Source of the DNA: Diprion similis
Taxonomy: Eukaryota; Arthropoda; Insecta; Hymenoptera; Diprionidae
Assembly: GCF_021155765.1 (NCBI RefSeq)
Contig: NC_060112.1
Coordinates: 7,130,001 to 7,194,000 of the forward strand
Reading direction: 5' to 3'
Length of the DNA: 64,000 nt
Part shown: in pieces, positions 38,299 through 49,874 of the stretch
How positions within the stretch are numbered: the first letter of the stretch is position 1
How the letters are laid out: each line of letters begins with the position of its first letter
The notes under the pieces: model-generated
Databases searched by the model: none
The model's input: the letters and a program-made list of their open reading frames with translations, nothing else
Told to the model about the DNA's origin: nothing
Made by a program: the position numbers and the translations under genes

Positions 38299-41179
38299 GT
38301 GCACAGCATCGCGGGGAATTAGATTCGCGACTGGACTTCTATAACGGTTGACGCCTATCGTCGGACTGTCTCTGCTGCACGTTGCACGTTCACCTCGTGT
38401 ATGGATATATACATAATTAACGCGGTGCACCGATGTTACATAGGCATGATACACTAGAGCCTTGGGACTAATCGATTCTCGAATCGTGAAAAACCGACGG
38501 CTAAAAAACTGTTTCTATACCAAACTTCGGGTGGGGGTCGAAACTCAAAAGGATCAATATTTCGAATGTCCGATATATGTATATCGATATTTCAAAAATG
38601 CGAAAATTAAATGATGAAAGATGAATTGTTCGAAAAAAAAAAAAAAAAATTGTAGAACCGTTTAACAAAGTCAGAAGAACTTAGCTTCTTTCGTCCTATT
38701 TTTTCCAATAGAAAATAAATAAACATGCAGAAATATTTTTTACAATAACAAATTGGCCGAAGCCTCTGCTCCGTGCTTGCACACAGTTTTCAGGACGGCT
38801 GCTGCAGTAGCTTCTGTCTTTATTGCACGTCTTGCCACCTCGCTATATCGATGAGTCAGTTCGTCGTTTCGTCGTAATCACACGGACAGGCTGAAACTCG
38901 CCACATTTTATCGTGAATTATTTACACTGCTTACGCGATTATGTAATGGAGAATTTACTCGCCAATATTGTTAGTCAAATAACTTCTGACCGTGGGAGGA
39001 GTTTAAAAATCGAAAAATACGAAAGACTTATATCGTAAAATAGAACCAAACAAAGTTATCGTGAAAATCTCTAATTTTTATTTTCTCTATTTTTTATCTT
39101 TACCGTACCTTGAAATTATTCTCCTTAATGGGTTCTAATGCTGTAGATAGTGAATAAATAAGCAAGTTGTAAATCATTATTTTATGTATATTTAAGTCTG
39201 CTTATTATGTACCGTGTTTCTCTCAACTTTCGTTTAAGCTCACGTAGTACTCCTACCTTTACCGACCGAGCAAATTCACCCTTTCTTCTCCTGTATTAAA
39301 TAAACAATCGAACGGAAAGGGTTCAAATTTCGACGGTGCTTCGCTCTTTTGTAACCGAATTCAGGAAAGTTACTCATATCCCGAAAATTGTCAAAAAAAT
39401 TTATGGTTTTTTTCACATTTGCTACTATTCTCACATTTCTCGCATTTCAGGGGCCAAAAAGTGCATAGCTTAGATACTTTGCGTAATCCCGGAAAAAATG
39501 AGGAGTAAAATGAGCCAACGTGAGACTGTTTTTACGCAATATTTAGGTGGCTAGACGAGAACTAGGATTTACGATAATTGCTTAGATCACGATCAGCTGA
39601 GCGCATGGACAACCAAGGAACTCTCGGCTGCATGACCTTAATGAGAGAATATAAACGACGACGGTAATGAATTCGAGTAAATTAATTATAATAGACGAAT
39701 GGAGCGCACGTTTGGATCAATGCCCGTAATTGGTTTCTTTTTATTCTTTTGCACGGTCGTAAATAGCGTTGTTAATCATGTGTATGGCTGCGTGCAACTG
39801 AATGTATCGACCATATGCTGAAAATCTTTCGCCAACTGTTGCTTCCTGCAGCTCATGCACCGTACCTTGAAATCATATTCAAAGACAAATCCGACGCATG
39901 CTCGCTTCGGTGAATCGTTGCTGGTTATTCGGTGGGGATCGCCCCTATACTTATGGTAAAAAGAGAAGTAACGAAAAGATGAAGAGAAGGCTGAGTAGGA
40001 GGGAACGAGGAAATATACTGAAATCGACACACAGGACGGTTATTTAACGGATATTCTTTGTATAATTTTAAAAACTGATCGGTAGGTACATCCTTTTTTT
40101 TTGAACACGAGAAAACTCTTTGCATTCCTTGATCGCTTATACCTGCATTCGTAAAATTCCGTTCGAAATCTTTTTCAACGATACTAGGTATATATACCGT
40201 GGAATTTCATTTTGTCCTTTTTATATTTTTATATTGTTCATTCTCTGAAAATTTTCCTCATCTTCTTCTTCTTTTTCACCGCTGCAGTTTGATCAATATC
40301 GATGTATCGGATGAAACTGCTTTAAGAATAGATCCTCGTATACACAAAGCAGAAATAAATTATATACCTTCATAGAAACTTTGTCTTCACCGTGGAATTT
40401 TCGTCGTTTATCTTTCCGTCTTTTTTATTTTTCCAGATCAACAGTCGATTAGGAAAAACCGTTTTTCGAATACAGTGAGAAGAAAAAAAAAAGAAGCCAA
40501 CGTTGATCGTGTATGTATGATGATTCTAATCTTGTCAACTATGCAATTAGTTTACAGTTTTTATGATAGCCCGATGGATCGCGGAAGAGGGTTGAAAAAG
40601 CAAAAGGAACAAAGATGGCAGAAGATAATAATTGATTGGAAAATATTGTTTTTTGCCATGCAATCGATTCATCAGCAATTGCAACTGGTATTCAATTCTC
40701 GGCATTGATGAAAGAAAGGAAGAAATTTAAGCCAAAGTCTCGATCTTATCTCCCCCTCTTTCTTTTTCCCCCCTAACTCTCTCACTCTCTGATTTTCTTT
40801 TTCTCTTTCTCTTCCCCTGCGGTTCCTTTATTTATATCTTCTGCCGCACCCTTTATAATCCATCCATCTGTGGACACACCGCGCTACCCGATTTTCTACC
40901 CCTTCATATACACATAAGAAGAAACGTTAATAAACATGTTTTTTTTTGTTCATTTTGTACTTTTAATACCACGCAGACGCGTTTTTTTTCACTAAACTGA
41001 TTTCAAAACTCAGTTCATGTGTTGGTATTTTATGATTTCGTTATAAGTCTGCAGCAACTTCCTGTCATATGTCGCTTTTCAAATTATTATACACAAGGGG
41101 AAAGACTGAAAGCAGCGAGGGAAAATTAACTCACACAAATGATCTGTCAATAGGTTTGCGAATTAATTATAATTCACCT

Positions 41180-41580
41180 GAATTAACGAGAATCAACTGA
41201 ATTGATGCAGGATAACTAAATCGATGAGAATTAACCGAGAAATAACTGAGTTTTGGAAAATTAAGTCAAGTTCATTTGAATTTGTTTGGAATCCTCACCG
41301 GAATTATCTGTTTACAGGGGAAAAAAATTTGAATTAAAATTAAAAAATTGAGTTTAATTAAAATGAAAAAATCAACTTGAATTCGAATTCGAAACTCACT
41401 TGAATTAGAATCAATTACTTGGAATTGTCGAGTGAAAATTTGAAATTCATGAATTGAAATGAATTGGTTTGAATTAAAGAAATTCATCTGAGTTAAAAAA
41501 CTTAATTCGATATAAAAACATTAAGTTGAGTCATATGAATTGATTAAAATTAATTCGACTTAAAAATGATTGTGTCACTA
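41180..41580. repeat. Cryptic GAATTAA simple-sequence region
   Basis: About 400 bp rich in variants of GAATTAA/TGAATT without strict periodicity. No frame or transposon structure was recognised. Confidence 0.6.
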
Positions 41581-42906
41581 AAATCTCGAGTTATTTTCAC
41601 CTCGGCAAGCAGTGCGGTTGGAAAAGATGCGACTATTTTTCTCTCGTTCATTAATTTTCAATGTTTTTTTTTCATCGAGCAGACTTTAATTCAGGATGGC
41701 GGGAATATATAATTCATCGTTAAAATTTACGTATACATTTGAATATTAAACGCGTGTATAATTATCACGTGCCAAAAAGATATACAAATTTAAAGCCAAT
41801 GATTCACTCGGGAATTTGTATTCCTTGTACTTTATTTATCTTCTTTCTTTTCGCTATGTGCGCGGATGAAATTAATTATGACGAATTTTTTAATTTTTCA
41901 ACAAGAGTGTTGACTTTTTTCTTAAATTTTTTTTTTATTTTTTTTTTTTCTATTTTACATTGCGCAATTAATTTTCAGGAATTCTTGCAATCTTAATGAC
42001 GGATATCATGCATCAGGGTATAAACCGCGATAACAATGGGACAATGCAAGCTGAGCTTGACTTCTGTAAGGCGGCTAATAATTCTTTGTTGTACAAATAT
42101 ACTCACGTACACAGCTCGCGCCTCTCAGGGACAATAAGTGTAAACACAAAACATATACACACACGCCCTCTGCGGGCTGTTTTAACAACTATAATATTAT
42201 AATTTAATGCGTTTTGCGTCGACGCGCGAAAACAATGGCAATGCCTAGACGGTTGTATTATAATAGCATATATGTATGTATACAACGGGAAAATATATGG
42301 AAGGAGAGAAAATTTTTAAACTCCACGTTGAACTGCTTCTGTCGGTTATATTTGCCCGCATTTACTAAGATTTCTCGAACTTTTGCTTACGCCAATCGGC
42401 ACGCTTCGATAATTTTAAAAAACTGAGCTATTATATGCTCGCGTGTTGATATACACGCGCACGGCAAGGCAATCGACGCACTAGAACTTGGCTGATAAAA
42501 GAGAGAGAGAGAGAAAAAAAAAAAAAATGTTTGCACTTTTCACTTGCGGAATTAAGTATTCAGCCGTAGATTTGTCTCCGGATTAGTTAGCACCGCCGCC
42601 GCTAGGCGGTGTTTTCTCGCAGTAAAAGAGACTCGAATATTCCGGTGCTTCTGAGGTTATTTCATCTTCGCAGCGAATTCATCGTAACATTATAATTTCG
42701 AATCTCTGACGAATCAATGTCCGAAGGATAGAAACAAAACCAAAAAAATGAGGGCAAGCATAATTCGTTGAGTCGATCACCGGCCAAGGAAGGTTTCAAA
42801 GAGAAAGAAAGAAGCGAAAGAGGGGTCAACGACTTTTCATCTTCTGCAGTACACCAGAGTGGCGAGAAAGCAGTCGCAGGCTGCATGTGATGCAGAAGGA
42901 GGAAAA

Positions 42907-42930
42907 GAGAGAGAGAGAGAGAGAGAGAGA
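42907..42930. repeat. (GA)n microsatellite
   Basis: 12 GA units followed by a GGGA-rich stretch; the overlapping frames are repeat artefacts. Confidence 0.9.
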
Positions 42931-44165
42931 TAGAGGGAGGGAACGAGGGATGGAGGGAAGTGGCGATGCAGGGAAGGGAACCAGGCAGCCGAATGAACCG
43001 GCGCCACCGAGATTAAGAGTGGATATTTTTAGACCTCTTCATGTATTTCTACCTATACGGTGTATTCGGTCTGCTTCGATATTTGCGATCCCGGGCTCAT
43101 GAGCTTACAGAACCTCCGGTCGCCATTTTTTAGTTGGTGGTTTTTTTTTTCTAACGTTTTTCAAATTGTAACGAAACATTGAAGAAGATACGACAGAAAT
43201 GTTATTATTTTGTAATTCGTTGGAATGACTTTGAAGTTGAGGATAGTAAATATGACGAATTAGGGCTTACTAGAGTTCATGACAAACCTGAAGTTGTGAA
43301 ATTACCGAAGATTTTATCGATAACAGTTCCAAATTCCCGTGATCAACTACCGGCCTTGGTATTTGTATGAAAATATCATCGCGAGGAACGAAAAATCGGT
43401 CACTGAGAAACTATTTGAGTCAGGTTAGGATCTCTGCCCACGCGAACAACTGACGGCTCTGTTATGCGTTCAAGTTCTGCTTCTGGAGCCAAGTAGGTAG
43501 TAGATATCGTTGCGATGTGACGACAACTCGTTGTTTAGACTTCGATTACTCGAGCATCTCACACACACACACACACACATTCGAATACTGCATACCAACG
43601 TGAAAAGATTACTGAATTTTTTTTTTTTTTTCAACAATCGTACCAATGAAACCTGCAACACCGAATTGTGCATCGAAAACTCTCATACGCGAGTATGTCG
43701 TCTTTTTTTTTTTTTTTTTTGCTTCTCATGACGGTTGGCTCATGGGCCACCACAAAGGGTGCTGCAGGAAGGACCTGTCCGCGTAATTCAATCCGTTTAA
43801 ATCCCGCATGAAATGCTAGTAGATGAGGAAAAGATATATTCACGTAGGCACTCTGCTTCAAGTGGCCGGTTTAAAGTGGGTGCGGGTTTAGCTTGACACC
43901 GGATGAGGTAACCGTACCTGACACGTTCTCTGTCCCAAGCCAAGGTAATGTAACATCGTGCACAACGTGGCGTATGCGGTATACATTGTTCTCATTTTCC
44001 GTACAACAATCTCGGTGGAAGTATGAAATCTGCGCCGTTTGGCAATGTTCGAGCCTCCATGATCCGGAGAACAAGAAGTCCTCGGAAGTCCTTCGGAGTT
44101 TTGGTCGATGCACGAACAACTACTGAACACGTTTATGAAATTCTTAAAGTCATAACATCACTCAC

Positions 44166-44185
44166 CTGTGTCTTGCGGCGAGCAT
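44166..44185 (-). CDS. Possible alternative first exon of gene 3
   Basis: A short minus-strand ATG stretch encoding MLAARH and ending AG at a strong donor (CACAG then GTGAGTGATG). Its phase (2) matches the exon at 35,767, so the join would read MLAARH-R-ARLAMQEGD in frame. A GGCGGGAAA E2F-like site lies about 565 bp upstream. Phase matching has a one-in-three chance of being accidental, and the implied intron is 8.4 kb. It could instead be a first exon of an unrelated transcript. Confidence 0.25.
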
Positions 44186-44749
44186 TACGGGGATGATGCA
44201 GTTTAAAAGTGATCGGTATCGCTCTTCCGGAGCGGGGGATGAACCGAGTTCAGACTTCTCGGGACTAATTCTCGGAGAGTCTTTGGTGCCGGAACGCGAT
44301 CTTCAAAAGCGTTGAGCGTACTACTGATCGTCAAATGCAGGAATGGGTAGATCGTTTAAATGTGCAACTGGCTGCGTTTTGTTTTAACCTTTAACGGGGT
44401 CTATTCCTTCAAGTCAAGTCAAAGCGGCGCTTGCGCGATTCGGAATTAGGAGCGAATGAATACAAGGGGCGCTGCAGCCTCGTCTTCTATACTTAGGTGT
44501 CGTCGTCCTCCTCCTCCTCCCCCTCATCTTCACCTCTGCATTTTACTTTGTTATATAGGTATATATACATGTAGGAGTAGTTACTCGCGCATCACGTACG
44601 CTATCAGCGTTACGATGCACGTGTGTTTTCGACGGCGCACTCGTCTTCTCCATCCTGCTGTACCTAGACACATATCGTATGATGGTCGATGTTAGAGCCC
44701 TTCTGTATATACGTAGGTACACACGTGTTACAGGAGTTACTAATAATAG

Positions 44750-44758
44750 TTTCCCGCC
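44750..44758 (-). promoter_or_regulatory. E2F-like site near the 44.2-kb candidate exon
   Basis: TTTCCCGCC on plus (GGCGGGAAA on minus), about 565 bp upstream of the minus-strand ATG at 44185. Confidence 0.25.
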
Positions 44759-46354
44759 CGCGGGTCTCCCTCAGGAGAGAACCGGGTGAAACCAAGACCG
44801 AATTAGAACTCCGCTATATTATAACGAACTGCAGTCAAAACTCCACCTCAAGGGCGACGACGTTAACCACGCTTCCGACTATATTTCGTACCTACTATGC
44901 CTCCCCTAAGCCACAGCAGGGTGGATTCTAAACATAGGTTACATATACATGTCGACATTATAAGACGAGATATTTCGACGTTGTAAGCTATGAGCGATGC
45001 GAAACAAAGGATTTTTTTATCACTGTGTCTTATTTATGTGCTCAATACTCGCAAGTGAATGTTTAAATGTGTTTATATAAATCTTTAATCATAGGCACAG
45101 ATTTGTCGGAAAGCTTAGCGGCTGCTTTTGTAGCAAGTGACGATGGGGGGGGGGGGGTGTTGCCCTGAAAAAACCTTACCCATCTTGACAAGGGAAACCT
45201 TAAATCGAGAAGCCGATAACTCACGTCGAAAACAAACAAGTTGATGGAAAAATTCGAAAATCTATGAAATTGGATCACCCATTAACTTTTATTGCATCAG
45301 TTTTTTTTAGATTACTCGTTGCTTAATACAAACGACACAAGTACTGCGTACAAAACCATCCGTTAGAAACAAGCATTCGATACTTCGTAAAATATAACAC
45401 AATGTACTTATAATTAGAAAGTTCGACGCTTATGTCCTCAATTATTAAGAGTATATATAATGAGGAAAAATTTATTACATACCGTGTAAAAGTCTCAGTT
45501 GCATTTAGTCGCGATGAAAATAATGAGACGGAAAAATTTCGGTAAGAAGAATCTCTCTATCCATCCACCCGTATATCTATTCTATTCAATTCACCAGCTG
45601 TAAAATCCACCTCGCATGCAATAACGAGATCGAATATGTAACACACATTGCGTACGGATCAAGTACCTCTTACCCTGTATAGTGTACAGATAAGCTCTGT
45701 AGAGACGTCCTTGAAACACATACGGCGCGTACGTATAAAACGATATTCGCAGTTTAACGAGATTCGGTCGATGTACGCGCGGCGTGGTTTCGTCATACCG
45801 TACGTACTCGTATTTATGTGCATACGTATCCATCCACGTAACTACGGGTGTAAAACATGTTCCGTATACGTCCTAGGTCAGGAGAGCCTAGTTGCTCTCA
45901 GTGGGCGTCGAATGTTTTTACGGTTGTTGGAAGTTTTTTCTTTTTTTTTTTTTCTTCTTTTCTCATATCATACAAGTTTTTACGCTTCCTAACGAACATT
46001 GTAATAGAAAATAGACTTGTGAGAAATTTTATGAATTTTAATTAGGATAGAGTATATTAATGAAACAGTTTGGTGGGGAGGGATATTATTCAAGCTCGAA
46101 TCTGACCCCAAATTGTTGAACGGATCAAAAAAATTATACGAAAGTATTTAAAAATATTGTGGATGCAATGGAAAAAAAAAAAAAAAAAAAAACGGTGCAA
46201 AAATAAGAAGTAGATGATCGGTTTTTAGTGACTCGCTATTTTTTTAAACAAACAGACACATAAAATTTCTATCGAAAGAACGCGCGTTTCAGTTTTGACT
46301 TAAAAAAAAAAAAATAGTGAGCCACTGGGAACCCATTAATGAACATTACTGTAC

Positions 46355-46567
46355 AGTAATATTCATCAATTCCTTAACCTTCCGACTAACTTGTTTCCGG
46401 TCTGAAATAAAATGCGACCACGATTCTGTACAACTTATCTGACAATGACTCCTAATCTCTCACGTCGGCTGCATCATTGTCACATAATTCGTACAGAATC
46501 GTGGACGCATTTTGTTTCCGACCGAAAACAAGTCAGCCGGAAGTCCAAGGCATTAATGAACATTACT
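46355..46567. mobile_element. Foldback MITE with 94-nt arms
   Basis: Left arm 46355-46448 and right arm 46474-46567 pair over almost their full length (shared TTCCG, ACTTGTTT, AAAATGCG, CCACGATTCTGTAC, TGACAATGA), with a 25-nt loop. An exact 17-bp direct repeat CATTAATGAACATTACT is at 46334-46350 and at the end of the right arm (46551-46567). A related single arm is found at 9964-10010, so this is a dispersed family. Confidence 0.8.
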
Positions 46568-48350
46568 ATACATACAGCTTAATACTCTCGATGTTTCCTC
46601 TCGTCTCGTTGTTATTGTTATTATTCTATACTCGATCGGTCTTCTTTCGCGCTCTCGATTTTCTCCTTCTTCCCTTATTCTTTTTTTTTTTTGTTTTATC
46701 TTTTAAGAACGAAGGAATATGAGATCCGACCAAGATCATCTCCCAGGGTGGTGCATTATGGTGCAGACTGCATGCAGGATACCCAGCGTGGGACACAAGG
46801 AGTTACAAATACGGTTCCTCGCCTCGCCTATATAATATATATATATATATATATATGCAGCGATTCGCCGGACAACGGTCACTCCATCCCTCCACCGACA
46901 CTGTATGATCCACGATCGATATTACGGTCAGTTCTGCGGTGTTTTGGTCCGCTGACCAGTGACCAGCGTCCAGGATGTTGCATTAAATCCCTCGTGGGAC
47001 TTTCGCGATTCGATTTAACAAACCTGACACCTGCCGCTCTCTCTCTCGTTCTGTAATGTCAACTCTTTCTCATTTCAAAGCTGATATAGTAGGTACGTAT
47101 ACCTACCACATACCTAAAATTTTACCCTCGACACTCATTTTTTCATACATCAGTGACTCGAGTTGTTTACATTCGAAGATTTTTTCACGCGATCATTTTC
47201 AGGATTAGTCTCATTTTATGGTTTAGAATATTTTTTACTTCGAATCGTATTTTTCTTCTTGTTTTTTTCATAAGTATTTTGAAAATCTTTCGTTTACGCT
47301 AAGTTTCAAGTTTATCATTATTGTTATTCGATTTTGAATAATAATTACGGTACTCGTGATGCATGTAATCTGCAATCAATGGAAATATATCCGTAAAAAA
47401 TTTGATAAAATTATTATATAATACATAAATCAGGGAATCGAGAGGATTTAAAAGAAAATCTTTTCCAAGACCGGAAGTCGCTGCCGTAGGGGATGGAAAT
47501 TGGGGACGCGTGACGCGTACCAGACATGGCAATGTAACAGACACGTGCGACTTCGACCACGTGTCGCATACATAGGGAGGCGGGATGCTGCGGCTTTTCC
47601 TGCTGCAGCAGCAGCTGCGCATGTCAAAATATGTGTGTATAATACGAGAATCGAGAGGCAGTCTATGTAAGCTTCATCAGGAAGTTGAACATGCGGTTCG
47701 GTAGGGGTGATTTTTTATTTTTACTTCTCTTCCTTCACTCGAAGAAGATTCGTTCTTCTAATTCAGCTCCGTGCTTGTTTCGTGGTAAAATTTCATTATT
47801 TCTTGTATCGAGTTCTTGGTAATTACGAAATGGGACATTTGTTCCATAGGGATTCGTGTATACTTATTAACTTGTTGCATATTTCATTAAAATTGTTAAC
47901 TAATTCGCTTCTATTTTAATTATTTAAAATCGAATTACGGAAACTATTTACATTATATATAGATACAGTTAAAAACTATATCTATAACAAGATGGTCATA
48001 TCGATTAATGGTCGGTGTCAAATGAAATGGCGTATTAACTTTGAAGATTGTGAGAAGAATCACTCAAAATTTAAGCAACTGACTAATCACTGGACATGAT
48101 TTGTATGTTTGAATGTTAGTGACGATCGAAAAATTGGACTTTTCAACAATATTACGAATATAACCCTTAGAAGCTTGGCTCTATTTTTTTATTTCACAAC
48201 AAAAACGGCGATTAGTTTTGAGATTTCGAATTTCTGCTCTTCTGGAAATAGCTACTCAGCAGTTTTTTCTTTTTTTTTTTGTATTTTGCCTAATGTACGT
48301 CTATCAAGCTGACTCTGTGGAATGAGGACAATCATGAAAACACTATTTTA

Positions 48351-48638
48351 TTAATTCAGTACTCTTTTATTGCTAATTAGTTTCGCTATCGCCGATTTTC
48401 TCACTGGACATATTTTTTTGGAAACCGCGGTTGTGCTGAGTTGATATTTAAGCCAGTACAATTGCTCAAATTTTTTTTTTTGTCAATTCAGAGCAAAAAC
48501 ATTATCAACGAAATGGCACTAAATTTTTCCATCCTCGAGTATCAAGTCAGCACAAAATACAGTTTCAAAAAAATGTATGCAGCACCAAAATTTGGCGATA
48601 GCGTAGCTATAAAGTCCCAAAATAGCACCAAATTACCG
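48351..48638. mobile_element. Foldback MITE with ~100-nt diverged arms
   Basis: Arms 48351-48451 and 48535-48638 are imperfect reverse complements, sharing CGCTATCGCC, ACAT.TTTTTTG.AA, TTGTGCTGA.TTGATA and an outer TAATT..GT.CT block. Their divergence suggests an older insertion. The ends are approximate and no gene lies inside. Confidence 0.65.
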
Positions 48639-49219
48639 TATACTTGTTGTCTGCGATTGTGCTTATGTATAGCTATGCGAGTTTAATATACGTGCTAAAT
48701 GTCTATAATATATATATATATATATATATCTATATCTGTATGTACGAATACGTGTACGTAAAACGTGTTCGAAAACGTGCAGGTAATATATATCAATAAT
48801 ATTTGCATAATAATATTAAATGCCGTTGTAACCGACATTTCGCTTGACCGGTGCGAAGTTTTTCGGTTTGAAATGCGGACGAGAAAAGAGAGCGATTGGT
48901 CATCGTGGAAAAAAAAAGAAAAGAAAAGAAAAGTGACACTAATGAAGGTTATAACGTCGCATTCAAAAAACTCGTGCAGTCTTCTCTCCCCTCCTCTCCT
49001 CTCCTCTCCTCCCCCTTTTCGCCAGGCTGTTTAAATTTCACCGAGTAGCCGTATGTAGTATAATATAATCCATGTATCGCATTAATAAAAAAAAAAGGAA
49101 GAGGAAAGAGCAAACAAACAGTATTATTTGACGCAAGATGGGGGGGGGGGGCAAACGAAGTAAAAGAGGAAGAAAAACGGGGAAAATTGGGGGGGCAGAG
49201 GGGGGAGGGGTTGAGACAC

Positions 49220-49401
49220 GCACATACGCATAAATAAAGTAACAACAAATGCGGTTTAACCGGGGCGACGACTTCTTCGTGCAGTTTCAAAGCGTCCGTC
49301 CCGGGATGCACGCGCCTCTCGGACCTTTTCAGCGTTATGTTTCGGTGGTAGTGACAATAGGCGTCATAGAGCACCTTAATGAACTCGTCGAGCGACATTT
49401 A
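49220..49401 (-). CDS. Orphan coding-like exon, product unknown
   Basis: On the minus strand a long pyrimidine tract (CTTCTCTCTTTCTCTCGCTC...) ends in CAG and is followed at once by TAA-ATG. The frame then opens MSLDEFIKVLYDAYCHYHRN and goes on ITLKRSERRVHPGTDALKLHEEVV. Base composition is balanced and coding-like, unlike the flanks. A GTATGT donor-like site lies near 49,223, and AAAAG-GTCCGA lies earlier in the exon. I do not recognise the protein. It may be the first coding exon of a minus-strand gene whose other exons I could not identify, or part of an alternative transcript of gene 3. The left boundary is uncertain. Confidence 0.3.
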
Positions 49402-49822
49402 CTGCATTGGTAAAGAGCGAGAGAAAGAGAGAAGGAAATAAACGCGGTCAAGGATACCCATGCAGTTCTCTGCACTCTGCAGGTATAACAAACTTAGCGT
49501 TCAGTAAGTATTTATATCGGGCGATCCGCTATTGAGGTTAATTTTTATTACATTAGGGTTTGATGATTGGACAAGTATTTTTTAGGTCGTACGATAAATA
49601 AATTGTAAAATTCATTCTAACGCGTGAAGAAAAGATCGTAGGTAGTAGCAAGAATTCAGAAACGCGTAAGATTTTATGTAATTAGAATAAAAGAAAACTT
49701 TAGTTCTGTTTTAGTTGTAATATATAAGTTACGTGTCCAATTCTGAAATTGGCGCGGAACCCCCGATACAATTATTTTCTGACAACGATGATAATATTAT
49801 GCAAATCGCTTCGACTCGCTCA

Positions 49823-49825
<3 letters not shown>

Positions 49826-49869
<44 letters not shown>
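49826..49869. repeat. (TC)n microsatellite
   Basis: 22 TC units. On the minus strand it is (GA)n, a potential GAGA-factor target. Confidence 0.94.

Positions 49870-49874
<5 letters not shown>

Noticed and set aside
43871..44130. Two ~80-aa minus-strand frames just downstream of the 44.2-kb donor
   Set aside because: They look somewhat coding-like, but two frames are equally open and neither shows a CDI or other motif; no consistent splice chain.
47536..47566. GACACGTG-CACGTGTC palindrome
   Set aside because: Eight-bp arms containing E-box sequence; too short to call more than a chance palindrome.
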